Source: Oasisia sp. SBJ-2009 (Eukaryota; Annelida; Polychaeta; Sabellida; Siboglinidae). From it: a DNA stretch of 64,000 nt. Made by a program: the position numbers and the translations under genes. Shown here one piece after another: positions 22,906 to 34,149 of this stretch (the stretch's first letter is position 1; the number at the start of each line of letters is the position of its first letter). The notes below the pieces were generated by a model. It saw only the letters and a program-made list of their open reading frames with translations, was not told the DNA's origin and searched no databases. Location: assembly GCA_964017155.1 (NCBI GenBank), contig OZ024854.1, positions 45,677,423-45,741,422 of the forward strand, in the 5' to 3' direction.

Positions 22906-24969
22906 GGCTATTGGAAATATATATCGATTGCCGAGAACGCGAAATGAAGACCTAAGCGCTTTTATAGATGAATTAACACCGATTATATCAAGTTTGGAAA
23001 AAAACTGTAATAATGATATCGTTATTGCTGGGGATTTCAATATTAACTTACTTAAACTAAATGAAAACGAAATGTTTAGTAGCTTTTTCGACATGCTGAT
23101 CTCACATAGTTTTTACCCTCAAATAACCCCACCCACTAGATTTACTAGAACAACCGGAACCCTGATAGATAATTTATTTTGTAGACTTCATGAATCAATA
23201 CATACCGCAGGGATATTAACTAAGCGCTTTTCGGATCACCAACCATATTTTATGATTATGCATAATACTGAAAAATTGCAGTCCCCGCCAAAATATGTAA
23301 AAATAAATACATTAAATGAGAATGCAATGATAAATGTCATGAATGAAATAAAATTAGGTAACATTTATGAAAAATTAAATCCAAATCCAAATGCTGACCC
23401 AAATTATAATTATGATATAATATATGAAGAAATTACACGTGCTAAAACTAAACATATGCCAAATAAATTAGTTAAATTTAATAGATACAAACATAAGAAA
23501 TCTGCTTGGATCACACAGGGTATATTAACATCAATCAGATATCGAGACAAAATGTACAAACAATTAAAATTAACAAATCCCACCTCAGGCAATTACGAAA
23601 CTATTAAAATTAATCTAAAAACCTATAACACCATATTAAAGAAAAACATTCGGGCGGCTAAACAAATTTACTTTGAATCTCGGTTTTCACTTTTTAGGAA
23701 TGACATACGAAATACATGGAAAACCATAAATGAATGTCTCTCAAAAAAACATACAAACAACAGTTTCCCAACTTATTTTGAAGACAATGGCTATCAAATA
23801 TCAAACAAACAAAACATTGCTGATGCTTTTAATAACTATTTTACAAATATAGCTCAGACAATTGTAAATTATACAAAGTATGAAGGTACCAAAGATTTTA
23901 CCTATTATCTAAATAGACAAATAAATTCAATTTTTAAAATACAAAATGTTGATGAAGAAGCTGTAAAGAAAATAATACACAATCTACCCACAAAACATAG
24001 TTGTGGTTTCGACGGTATCTCCTCCAAATTGTTACAAATAATTGACCCTGTAATTTTAAGATCCTTGACTATGGTCATAAATCAGGTGCTAAGTACTGGA
24101 ATATTTCCAGATAAACTCAAAATTGCCAAAGTAATTCCTATATTTAAAAAGGATGATCCCACATTATTTAAAAATTATAGACCAATTTCCCTGCTACCAA
24201 CAATATCAAAAGTACTAGAGAAAATAATGTTTACCCAGTTGTCTTCATACTTTAATGAAGCCAAGCTATTTTTCGATAACCAATATGGATTTAGGCCGAA
24301 ACACAGCACTGAGTTTGCTGCGCTTGAATTAGTAGACAGAATAATAAATCACATGGACAAATACGAGGTACCAATTAACATATTTCTTGACTTGACAAAG
24401 GCCTTTGATACCATTGATCATAATATTTTATTACACAAATTAAGATTTTATGGCCTGGATGATTCGACAGTATTTTTGTTTGAAAGTTATTTAAGTAACC
24501 GACGACAGTATGTCGTTATTGATGAAATGAAATCAGAAATCCTTCCAATAAATATCGGAGTTCCACAAGGTTCAATCTTAGGACCTTTATTGTTTACTAT
24601 TTATATTAATGATTTTCCAGAAGTCAGTAATATATTTAACTTCGTTATGTACGCAGATGATACAACACTCTCTAGTACATTAAACCAATTTATTGATAGC
24701 ACACATCAAAACAAAAGTGTAGAATTTTTAATAAATTACGAACTCTGTAAAGTTATGGAATGGCTAAATATAAATAGATTGTCCTTAAATAAAGAAAAAT
24801 CTAAATATATGATTTTTCATGTACCTAAAAAAGAGATTCAAACTCTTACTCTTAAAATCGATAATATAAACATCGAACAGGTGGATGAATTTAATTTTCT
24901 AGGATTAACTCTGGACACAAATCTCACTTGGAAAAAACACGTAAATAAAATAGCAAATAAATGTTGTGT
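22906..24969 (+). pseudogene. Jockey/CR1-type LINE endonuclease-reverse transcriptase, truncated at both ends
   Basis: About 690 open codons. The first part is the C-terminal half of an AP-type endonuclease: 'DIVIAGDFNINLL' (catalytic GDFN), 'FTRTTGTLIDNLF' and 'SDHQPYFM' (catalytic SDH). A basic linker follows, then the reverse transcriptase: 'GFDGISSKLL', 'VIPIFKKDD', 'NYRPISLLPTISKVLE', 'QYGFRPKHST', 'FLDLTKAFDTIDH' (first Asp block), 'GVPQGSILGPLLF', 'FVMYADDTT' (YADD catalytic box) and 'FLGLTLDTNLTW'. The N-terminal endonuclease half and everything after about 24969 are missing. The reading frame is uninterrupted, so the piece is fairly young. Clade assignment is by motif only. Confidence 0.85.
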
Positions 24970-26646
24970 GGCATGTTGTCGCTATGACCAGGCTTCCGGA
25001 GGGAGATGGGGGCTGATGGTTGGACAGGTGAACTGGGACCTATGGTTTCGGTGCCTTGAACAGGCCTCCCACAAACCTGGCAGTTATTCCTTTCAAGGTA
25101 GTGCCACACGAACCCCTACATGAGCAACCGCACCAGTTTCCCTATTGGCAACAGGGGATTTCAAAAAGGGCAATGCTACCAATTGAAGCAGTTTGGCACA
25201 TGCCCCCATCCTACGTGCCATTCAAACACACCTGTGCCAAGTGTTCCTGTAAGCACGTCACCAATCGCTGCACCATGCGCTCTGGCCGTCCTCACCCAGG
25301 CGGACGAGCTGGTGCAGTGCTCAGTGCCAACACCAATCGACAGTAAGGTTTTTTTCACAGTATCTCACAGCATATGATACAGCTGAGACTGCAATTTTAC
25401 TGGTGGGTTTTTCCATAGGTTTCCCGATTCACTACGATGGTCCCCCGGGCATGCGCCTTTCGAGTAACCACCAATCAGCACTGCAGGCAGCAACAATAGT
25501 TGAGCAAAAACTCTGCCATCAAATTAGTTTAGGTCGTGTTGCCGCCTTGCCGGTCCATTTCAGGAAATACCCTTCACCAATTACCAAAGTTCTCCTCTTG
25601 GCTGGTTCCAAAACATGATCCAGGTAAATTCCTACTCATTCACGATTTGTCATTTCCTAAAGGTGATCCCATTACCTCGAAGGAATTTACAACTGTCCAA
25701 TATGAATCATTAGATAGGGTGGTGGAGCTATTCAGGACATGCGGTCCTCATTGTTTAATTGCTAAGGCTGATATACAAGAGGCGTTTCGACTCATTCCAA
25801 TTAAACCGCAAGATTACCCATTAATGGGGTTTACGTGGCAAGGAATCTTTCTTCAATCTTTCAATGGGAAGAGTATGTTCCTGGAGCAGAAGTTTCTCTC
25901 GTCCCAAACAATTAAGTTGTATACAGATGCGTCCAGGGAGTTAGGCTTTACCCTTGTTTTTGGGAAGAAGTGGGTCACTGGTTCATGGCACAAACACTTC
26001 ACCTCAGCTGGTATCGCCCTTCTGGAGTTATATACATTGGTCTTGACGACAGAGTTGTTTAGGAAGTATTTCGCCAACCACTGCATTCTCTTTATGACTG
26101 ACAATTTTGGTGTGGTCGATATCATTAATAAGACTACATCAAAAAATCGACCTATTATGAAACTCGTCAGACAGTTAGTGCTGGTATGTTTGAAATACAA
26201 TCTCGGCACATTCCTGGCTATCAGAATGTCATTGCTGATCATCTTTCTCGCTTGCAGATCGACAAAGCCAAACAGATGGCACCGTGGCTAGATGTCGCTC
26301 CGGCCACAATTCGAGGTTCGCTGAGGCAAGAAGTGTTGCTAATTTAGAACATGATTTAATCATAGCTTCTCTGACACTTACAACTCGTGCATCACATAGA
26401 CGCAGTGTGAATATGTTACGTCAATATTTGTCATCTGTCTGTCCTGGTGTTAGGTATTTTCCTGTGTCTCGTACTCATCTTGCAGGATTTATTACTCATC
26501 TGTTTGCAGCCAATTATGCTTTTTCAACTTTTGTATCCACTGTATCAGCTATTTCTTACAGTCATAACATTGTTGGGTTAGCTGATCCTGCAGATAACTT
26601 TTACACTTCATTTGAGTTAGCAACGAGACAGCCGATAGTCACATGA
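24970..26646 (+). pseudogene. YR-F: gag-RT-RNase H-recombinase remnant with internal deletion
   Basis: 24970-25350 is the gag C-terminus ('GQVNWDLWFRCLEQ', 'SFPIGNRGFQKGQCY', Cys/His finger) in several frames. 25403-25860 is the reverse transcriptase entry and first palm block ('GKFLLIHDLSFPKGD', 'IAKADIQEAFRLIPI', 'MGFTWQG'). At about 25858 this jumps directly to 'FNGKSMFLEQKFLSSQTIKL' and RNase H ('YTDASRELGF', 'LLELYTL', 'FMTDNFGVVDIIN'), so the catalytic Asp-Asp block is deleted. 26284-26646 is the recombinase N-terminal SAM-like domain ('TTRASHRRSVNMLRQYL', 'VSAISYSHN'); its catalytic domain is gone. Closest relative here is YR-E. Confidence 0.75.
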
Positions 26647-26984
26647 TTTACCAATCCACTAGGCAGCTAGCTAAACAAGGGCCCAGTTCAACTGATTATA
26701 CATGTCAACAGGACACTTCATTTGAGATCAATTGTAGCCGCATTTGTTTGTGCCGGTACCTTGCTTAGCAAGAGATGACAACACAACAACTGAATAGGAA
26801 AATATTAGTCAATGTCTCCAGTTTGAAATAGCATTCACCAATTCGTTTTACACGATACTTAATACCCTCGCTGTATGCTTGTGATCTGCCTTACAATCAC
26901 ATGTCAATACCTGTTTGAAATAACTTACCAATGTGTGCCATTCTTTGGGTATTCGGGAGACTGTGAAACCTAATGTACAATTGG
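26647..26984. other. No gene seen
   Basis: Non-coding sequence between the YR-F and Mutator-like remnants. Confidence 0.4.
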
Positions 26985-27540
26985 TATTTTAAGGATGGGG
27001 ACTCAAAGGGTAACTTGAGTATTGCGAATGCTGACCTGCCGGTCTATGGAGATGTAAGTGTGGTAAAGTCAGTGTTGTGGACATGTCCAGAAACCGATGG
27101 GGAAACGGTTAATAGACAATGTAGCCAAATGAAGATGAGCCATTCAGAGAAGGCAGAAGTGAAGGGTGCTGCGGCAGGCTTAACAAGGAAAGCCATGAGA
27201 TAAATCCAGTGTCACTGTGGTCGAGCCATCAGCAGTACCACAGATGACAGGGGCAAAATGAAGAGAAGTGATAGCTCTCTGGAAGCATCATGTGATTGTG
27301 GTGACTGGTGTTCAGGCCACAGTGGTGATCTGGACAACGCCAGCAGAACTCTCTGTCCATGTGTCTGTTGAAGGCAATCAAACCTGTGTTTGAGACATTG
27401 AGCACGGGCAGTTTGATGTCCAACCAAGTGCACGAACGTGGAAGACAAAACTCCAATGACACCATTGCCACCGTCTGATACCAACCAACTGCATTGACTG
27501 GAAGAAGAAGTTCTCGATACAAGTCTAAGCTCCATAAGCA
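26985..27540 (+). pseudogene. Mutator-like transposase remnant 3
   Basis: Fragments read 'FKDGDSKG', 'YGDVSVVK', in another frame 'CCGHVQKPMGKRL', then 'CHCGRAISSTTDDRGKMKR' and 'ALWKHH'. These match the 'GDGDsk', 'EC.gHvqKRmG.rLr', 'yYg.AIr' and 'aiWa.yH' blocks of the Mutator-like family in order. It is heavily frameshifted. A downstream piece near 27590-27640 ('WNMLPLSFRSV') resembles the 'WN.LP..iR' end of LINE reverse transcriptases but is too short to call. Confidence 0.5.
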
Positions 27541-27824
27541 ACCATGACCGCGAGAAAGTGGAGAAAGGATGCAATGTATTTTGTTGTAGCTGCACCGATT
27601 CAATGGAATATGCTTCCTCTTAGTTTCAGATCAGTTGAAACTATTAAGACACCCAACAAGTCAGAGACCTGTGGCCTGGTGTTGGTCAATGCCCAGACCA
27701 AAGTTGTTGATGTTCGCATTTGCAGCAATTATTTCAATATATGTTCAGTACAGAAGAGTAATCTTGATGAAGCCGAGTTCAAAACATGCTTTCTAACATA
27801 TACAAAACTTATACAAAGAACAAT

Positions 27825-28468
27825 TCCTTCAAAACATTCTTTGAACATCTCCGTCTACCATATTGCACAAGTCACTACCTGGGTCACTTAAAGGACACCT
27901 ATGACCTGCTGTTACTACACAGGTAGTTGATGACTCACTAACTTCTGGTGAAAGGATGAAACATTCCTTGAACACGTCCGTCTGCCGTTCTGCACAAGTC
28001 ACTACCTGGGTCACATCAAGATCATGTATGACCTGCTACTACTGCCTAGGTAGTTGATGACTCACTAACTTCTGGTGAAAGGATGAAACATTCCTTGAAC
28101 ACGTCCGTCTGCCGTTCTGCACAAGTCACTACCTGGGTCACATCAAGATCATGTATGACCTGCTACTACTGCCTAGGTAGTTGATGACTCACTAACTTCT
28201 GGTGAAAGGATGAAACATTCCTTGAACACGTCCGTCTGCCGTTCTGCACAAGTCACTACCTGGGTCACATCAAGATCATGTATGACCTGCTACTACTGCC
28301 TAGGTAGTTGATGACTCACTAACTTCTGGTGAAAGGATGAAACATTCCTTGAACACGTCCGTCTGCCGTTCTGCACAAGTCACTACCTGGGTCACATCAA
28401 GATCATGTATGACCTGCTACTACTGCCTAGGTAGTTGATGACTCACTAACGTCTGGTGAAAGGGCAAA
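27825..28468. repeat. 127-bp satellite block 1, five copies
   Basis: The mark GATGACTCACTAAC recurs at 27929, 28056, 28183, 28310 and 28437, exactly 127 bp apart. Copies 2-5 are nearly identical; the first differs more. Includes the block CACAAGTCACTACCTGGGTC. Confidence 0.95.
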
Positions 28469-28544
28469 TAAATGAGACAACAACTGAGTACAGCATGACA
28501 CACCTAGGTGATAACTAACAATTTGTTTAATTTGATCTTGGCAA

Positions 28545-29390
28545 TTATGAATGTATGCATCTATCTAAAAGGGACATATTGCGGTTTATGTGGAAGGCAC
28601 AAGACAAGTATTATGGGTATTGGTTACAAGGCTACACGATTCACGCATGTGCGCCAGATAGCACTAGAAAAGCGACAGCTGTAGTGGGTTCAACCCCATT
28701 ATTTAAAAATTTGATGCAGAGTACTTATTATCTACACTTCCAGATTTGTTGTTTCATATTGTTCACATATTGTTTCGCGTAGTTTTGTTTCGTGGTAATT
28801 TTATGCTAGATTAATTTGTTTGGTTTCATAGTCAGGCTTAGTTCTTCATTTGAGTTAGCTGACTGGTTTTTCATTGTACCACGAGGGAGTGAAAAAGAAA
28901 GCTGCATTGCAATTTTGTTTGTAAAAGGTATGGTGTCGAGCCAGGAATTGGTGTGGATCGTTGGTGATTCGTACGTGTTCTGGCTCAAGTGGTTTGTGGC
29001 GTCGACGGAGGTAAGATTTGCTGGTTCTTTGTTAGAATCTCAGAATTGCCAGATCGCCCTCCATGGGTACCGTGGAGGGACTGTTCCTTCCCTCGCTGCC
29101 AGTCCCAATCTGAAGTGTTAGTTGGCCGGCGGAGTCCCTAGGGTTTGCATCTTGATTGTGGGTGGAAATGACCTGGATCACGTGGGACCTTACGTACAAA
29201 GAGGCTTCGGCCAGAGTTGCCAAACTTAACAAATTTCTCAAAGCAGTTTGTACTGATTTCCCCATATCCTTTTGGTCCTATAAGGGTTTATGGAATATCC
29301 AGCGAGAAATATTCCGTACTGATGGAGTCCATTTCAATGAAACGGGAACCTACGGTGTATTAAATATCCTAATGTATTTCGGTTAAAAGA
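28545..29390 (+). mobile_element. YR-D: 5' end and SGNH ORF of a Ngaro-like element
   Basis: 28545-28930 is collinear with 48793-49184, the 5' end of YR-C (shared GGTTTATGTGGA, CTACAAGGCTA, ACGATTCACGCA and CAGATAGCACTA). Where YR-C has TATAAAGG, this copy has TAGAAAAG, so its promoter is damaged. After the SGNH region the element breaks off near 29390 without array, gag or pol. Confidence 0.8.
28930..29385 (+). pseudogene. SGNH-hydrolase ORF of YR-D, inactive
   Basis: Collinear with the intact YR-C protein: 'SSQELVWIVGDSYVFWL' (block I, His after GDS changed to Tyr), 'HGYRGGTVPS', an in-frame TAG near 29119, 'VCILIVGGNDLDHVGP' (block III), a deletion of about 150 bp, then 'ASARVAKLNKFLKAVCTDFP', 'SFWSYKGLWNIQREIF' and 'DGVHFNETG' (block V). 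The deletion and stop rule out function. Confidence 0.85.
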
Positions 29391-30048
29391 TGGTACTTGA
29401 ATACCTGGTGCAAATTGGCGCTGTGCAGGCAGTTGCGACAACTGTTGTTGTGATTGACATTGGGACTAACGACCTGAGAACATCATTTGAACTAACCATA
29501 AAATTAAAGGCACAACTTGGTACGTATGCAACATCCTGACGTACTTTGGCTCAGAGACGACATTCAAGTATCTGTTGCGACTTGAGGCTGTGCATGCAGG
29601 CGCCAACTGCTGTTGTGATTGACATTGGGACTAATGACCTGAGAACATCACGTCTTAGCCACAAGGACTTCAAATGTGCACATGTGAGTGCATAAATGCA
29701 GAACAGAATGACAACTGTTATCACACACATTGTTTCAGTTGGTTCTGTACTGCTAAGAGACTGCTGACACCTTTCAATGAACCACAAACCAGTAAAATCA
29801 CCTGCTCGGCAAGAGGTGTTCTTGGATTTTTCTGTGGAAGGAAGATGAGGAAAAATTTGGTGAAGGATGAATGCATGACCTGTGTATTACAAAATAAGTC
29901 TATCAATTTTGCTGCAAGGATAGATAGAGCTGCTAGGGTCCTTGTACTTGGGAAAGATCTCATTGTAAGGGAAATAAAGTACTACAACTCATGTTGGCAT
30001 GACCATGTAAGACAAGAAATGAAGAGGAAGGGCAAGACAAGTTGAAAG
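29370..30048 (+). pseudogene. Duplicated 'IDIGTNDL' segment plus Cys-rich domain fragment
   Basis: 'TTVVVIDIGTNDLRTS' is encoded at about 29429-29487 and again at about 29607-29660 by a duplicated stretch; this is an SGNH block III of a type different from the GGND one in the neighbouring elements. From 29674 a 123-codon frame reads 'CSARGVLGFFCGRKMRKNLV', 'AARVLVLGKDLIVREIKYYN' and 'SCWHDHVRQ', resembling the 'd.l..e..YH.sCyr.yt' Cys/His domain common in multicopy uncharacterised invertebrate proteins. Both are partial; whether they came from one gene is unknown. Confidence 0.45.
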
Positions 30049-30149
30049 AAATACAATGAAGTCTTCCAAAAACTGTCAAGTTCCTTGAGAATGAAGTAAT
30101 CAAAATAGAAAACTCCCATGGTGGCAACAGAAGTGTTGAGCTTAAACAA

Positions 30150-30535
30150 GGAACAGTTCCTTTGATACATTCCTTGAAAACATTCGCTGCCATATTGCAC
30201 AAGTGACTACCTGGGTCATATCAAGGACACATAACCTGCTGCTACTACACAGGTAGTTGAGTCACTTCTAGTGAAAGAACGAAACATTCCTTCTAAACGT
30301 CCGCCTGCCCTACTGCTCAAGCGACTACCTGGGTCACATCAAGGACACATTACCTGCTGCTACTACACAGGTAGATGACAGACTCAATAACTTCTACGGA
30401 TAGGACGAAACATTCCTGGAACACGTCCGTCTGCCGTTCTGCACAAGTGAATACCTGGGTCACATCAAGAACATTTATGACCTGCTACTACTGCGTAAGT
30501 AGTTGTCTGATTCACTAACTTCTAGTGAAAGGACA
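30150..30535. repeat. 127-bp satellite block 2, about three diverged copies
   Basis: Same unit as block 1 (ACATTCCTTGAA, GCACAAGTGACTACCTGGGT, CACAGGTAG), with about 15-20% divergence between copies and some length change. The start of the block also matches the start of block 1. Confidence 0.85.
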
Positions 30536-31052
30536 CATGCGACAACGACATGCTAGGCTGGCCTGTGCTCCTGCAGGTTCATTCACTGGTGGCTGTGTCT
30601 AGCAACTCTCATTTTAACTTTGTTTCGTTCCCGCCTGCTGTCAGGCTTATTATCTCTACTTTTTTGGTGGATTTTCTTATCTTACACTGCGTACTACCCG
30701 TGCACGTGTAGTGACAGGGTTTGTTGTTGTTATTGATACGGTGCCGTAGCGTCCTGTTACGTGGCTTTTGTCGTGGCTCTTGGAGCCGCTAGAACCGACT
30801 TCTAACATTATTATTTTAGTACCGCTAACTTGTTTTTTATTGTCAATACTGGTACATTCCTGCATGTTTTATTGCACCAGTGTCTTGGCACGACTTCAGT
30901 GTTTTTGTTGTTGGCCTTTTGTGAACTGGCAATTTACAGGTGAGCGTCACCAATGGGCGATATTAGGGGTATTTTCGTAACCGGTGCATGGGTATTTTCC
31001 TGTTTACTCTACGGTGTTTACAGGTACCTTGGCAGTTTATTTGGTTGGGGCT

Positions 31053-31740
31053 ATGCCTAACCAAAGTCAGCCACACATGGAGACCACTTCCAGCCATTCG
31101 GAGGGGGGGGGGGGTCAATCCCCATCTGCTGGGAATGGCAACCCAGCACCTGCCACGGGACATGGGGCCGTCTGGCAGGGGACAGTGGGTCGGAGAGTGG
31201 CCCATCACACTCAATGTCTTCACCAGACTGCAGAGGTCAGTCAGGAGATGGCAATAGGCATTATATTCCTGCAGGACATGGGGCCCACCTGGGAGTGAGT
31301 GCTAGGTCCAGAAGGGACCTGTCTGCCTCACCTGATCACAGAGGTCAATCAGGGTATGCAAGACAGCGCCATGGAAACCATGGCAGGAAGGGAGACAGGC
31401 AAAGGGTTTCTTCACTGGGCCTTTCCAGTGGCAACCTGGTTTCTGTGGTTAGGCACAGGTCTCGCAGTTACGAGTCGGATGGTAGGTCTTCTGGGACCTA
31501 TTATCCAATTCGTGACAGCCATATCAAGTGACGACGGCACCACTCTCGCCATGGTCACGTTTCTAGGCATGATGTTCGCACTACCAGGTCACAGCAATCA
31601 CGAACTAGGGACAGGACCCCTAGGCCAGATATACCTGGTTTTAACCACCTGTCTTGGGAACTGCTGAAGGTGATGTGGGAGGTGCAGTACACGCAGACTG
31701 AACTGATGGCTCGTTTAGAGGCCCACTCAAACCCCCCATC
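31053..31740 (+). pseudogene. Disordered Arg/Ser/His-rich frame in YR-A
   Basis: Read through frameshifts it starts MPNQSQPHMETTSSH and continues with Gly/Ser and then Arg/His-rich stretches ('HRSRSYESDGRSSG', 'SRTRDRTPRP') ending in a helical piece ('LSWELLKVMWEVQY', 'TELMARLEAHS'). Such composition suits a nucleic-acid-binding structural protein, but there is no defined domain. It lies where block I of the SGNH ORF would be expected, so a rearrangement is likely. Confidence 0.35.
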
Positions 31741-31779
31741 TGTTTGTGACGACGGCGTAGTCTATCGCTTACTGGCGTT

Positions 31780-32184
31780 AGAGATGCCGACTATCGTGGT
31801 TCTTTGTCTCAGTGGGAACAATATTTACGGTAGTATGGCGTATGTTCTTACTGTTGGTATGCGCCTGTATGAGTATGTGCAATCTCTTATTGCTAGAGGG
31901 GTTTCCCATATTGTTGTGTGTCAGGTAATTAAACGCCAGTGTGTGCTGCTTTTATTGGGAAGAAGGAATCTGACGTGTTTTGGATGTTAATGAAATTTTT
32001 TTGCAGTTTGCGACACTGATTATTTGTCATTTTGGGCTCATTGCGGACTTTGGCAGTCGCAGTGAGCAAAACATTTTCCAGGAAGATGGGGGTTCATTTT
32101 AATGATCTTGGAAATTACAAACTTTGGCAGAGTGCTAAGGGTGTCGTTTTTGGGGCCTCGAATGGGGTGGACTGGGGAAGGTGA
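31780..32184 (+). pseudogene. SGNH-hydrolase remnant of YR-A
   Basis: 'IVVLCLSGNNIYG' corresponds to 'VVVLALGGNDINS' of YR-B, with the GGND box changed to SGNN. 'VGMRLYEYVQSLIARGVSHI' continues the match. After a frameshift, 'KMGVHFNDLGNYKLWQSAKG' provides block V with its His. Block I (GDS) is missing. Most similar to the YR-B protein. Confidence 0.75.
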
Positions 32185-32384
32185 CAAACAATGGTGTTAT
32201 GCTGTTCAGGTGAACTGATTGTTTTCTGGTGTTGTACAGGTGGCCAGCTCCTGTCAGGGCTGGGTTGGAAGTCACATGGTTTGTGGATATCAGCTCTTGT
32301 ATCACCATGGGGTGTGTTTCTCTGGGGATTCAGTTTAAAAACTGTCACAGTTGGCGTGAGTATCAACGTTATACATAACCAGTG

Positions 32385-33125
32385 TTTGGTCTGTGGCGTT
32401 TCAGCTCCAACTGCTGTGTGACTTTCACAATCGGGAGTTTTTGTCAGTATTATATATATCCAGTGTCAGGTATCTGCACTTTCAGCTGCAACAGCTGTGT
32501 AACTTTTTTCCAAATGGTAGTGATTGCCTGTGTTACATCTATCCAGTATCAGGTATCTCAGCAGTCAGCTCCACAGGCTGTGTGACTTTCACCATTTAGA
32601 GTGATTGTCAGTGTTACATATATCCAGTGTCAGGTAACTGGATTTCACCAGGTGTCTGGACTCTCAGAGCTAAAACAGTTATGTCACTTTCTCACTTGTG
32701 GGGGACTGTTGCAGTTATCTATCCAGTATTTGGGCTCTTAGCTAAAACAGGTATGTCACTTTCTCACTTGTGGGGGACTGTTGCAGTTATCTATCCAGTA
32801 TTTGGGCTCTTAGCTAAAACAGGTATGTCACTTTCTCACTTGTGGGGGACTGTTGCGGTTATCTATCCAGTATTTGGGCTCTTAGCTAAAACAGGTATGT
32901 CACTTTCTCACTTGTGGGGGACTGTTGCAGTTATCTATCCAGTATTTGGGCTCTTAGCTAAAACAGGTATGTCACTTTCTCACTTGTGGGGGACTGTTGC
33001 GGTTATCTATCCAGTATTTGGGCTCTTAGCTAAAACAGGTATGTCACTTTCTCACTTGTGGGGGACTGTTGCAGTTATCTATCCAGTATTTGGGCTCTTA
33101 GCTAAAACAGGTATGTCACTTTCAC
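32385..33125. repeat. Tandem array of YR-A (72-bp units plus diverged leader units)
   Basis: From about 32660 six to seven near-identical 72-bp units carry TATGTCACTTTCTCACTTGT and CTATCCAGTATTTGGGCTC. Upstream (32385-32660) are longer, older units with GCTGTGTGACTTTCAC / GCTGTGTAACTTT and ATATCCAGTGTCAGGTA. 72 is divisible by three, so one frame stays open through the array (32627-33169); that is a by-product, not a gene. Confidence 0.9.
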
Positions 33126-33423
33126 CGTTGTGTGGAATTGTTGGTATTAGTATGTGGGTAGCTAGCTAAGGCTGACATATGGGGATTGGCAGTATGAATG
33201 CTACAAAATTCAGGAATTTGCATAACAGTTAAGAGTGATAACACCTTAAGCTATTATAGCCATACATGGGGGCGTGGATATTGAGTAACTGCCGGTATAA
33301 CTGGTCTTAGTGTATATAACTTTGAGTTATGTTGGTACTGGGGGTATGATAATATACACATGGTGACATTGGAGGTGGTTGGTTGATATACGTTTGCCAA
33401 GCGCTTGTATATCATTTTGTTGT

Positions 33424-33665
33424 ATGGCCCCAGTGCAGCAATTGGCCCGACGAAAAAACAGGGGTCGCCCAGCGCAGACGATAGACCCATCATCATTTGA
33501 TCTGGTGAGACGGCTTGCTACTGCTGCTGCCACAGAGGTGGCACAACGACGTCACCTCGTCAACGTCCAAGTCCACCAAGACACCACTGCCGAGTTGAAA
33601 AGGGACTTAAATGAAATATGGAACTTGTTGAGGTCAGTTTTGCCAGGTGCCGCATCCCATATTAC
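33424..33665 (+). pseudogene. Gag N-terminal part of YR-A
   Basis: Starts MAPVQQLARRKNRGRPAQ and continues 'TTAELKRDLNEIWNLLRSVL', a basic N-terminus followed by a short coiled coil, as in the gag proteins of YR-B ('LCREMTEIREMLQSVCP') and YR-C ('HLRREMREMRTLIESL'). The rest of gag is lost. Confidence 0.65.
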
Positions 33666-33784
33666 GTATCGGTCGCTATTACTGTTTGATTTTACATTAG
33701 TTTTGTTTTATTGTTTGATTTGTGCGTCCTTAAGTGAGTGTTGCAAAGCCAGCAGTAAAATGTGTGTTCTAAAAGCTTGACCAG

Positions 33785-34052
33785 GACAACGAAATGCAAG
33801 CATGGGTACATGAAAAGTTGGGGGACCAAGTACGCATGGCTGTCGTACGACGATGTTCTGCATGCTGTGCCAAAGGTACCAGACGATTATATATGTGGGA
33901 AGAATGCCTTCGTTGTGGGGACAGACAATTTTTGACCGGGCACCCTTCGTGCCCACGCCCTGAGCGATGTCCGCCCCGGTATGGCGTCTGTTGAATGTGT
34001 AGTGCAAGCGCTTAACAAGGCAACCTTGGAGTGTCTCACGCATCTGCTTAGG
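33785..34052 (+). pseudogene. hAT-type N-terminal zinc-finger fragment
   Basis: One frame reads 'SWGTKYAWLSYDDVLHAVPK', 'FVVGTDNF', 'TLRAHALSDV', then 'VVQALNKATLECL', with one TAA. The order W-x4-WL-Y, F-x-G-T-x-x-F-(kr)-x-L-x-x-H matches the N-terminal zinc-finger region of hAT-like proteins related to C17orf113/ZNF862. Two of the Cys ligands appear lost. No hAT catalytic region follows. Confidence 0.5.
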
Positions 34053-34149
34053 TAATTAATTGTTGGTGATGAATTGCAATTTATTAAAATCAATAGGTTA
34101 AATTACTTAAATATAGGTTTTTAACAAACGACTTCAGACCAACTTGGAT

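Larger units (their letters stand above)
30600..33770 (+). mobile_element. YR-A: 5' part of a Ngaro-like element
   Basis: Leader (30600-31050), an Arg/Ser/His-rich frame (31053-31740), an SGNH remnant (31780-32184), a tandem-repeat array (32385-33125) and a gag start (33424). Reverse transcriptase and recombinase are absent. The order SGNH - array - gag is the same as in YR-B and YR-C, with unrelated repeat units. Borders approximate. Confidence 0.65.

Noticed and set aside
32627..33169. 180-codon open frame of repeated 24-residue units
   Set aside because: By-product of the 72-bp tandem array; upstream older units are not open in the same frame.
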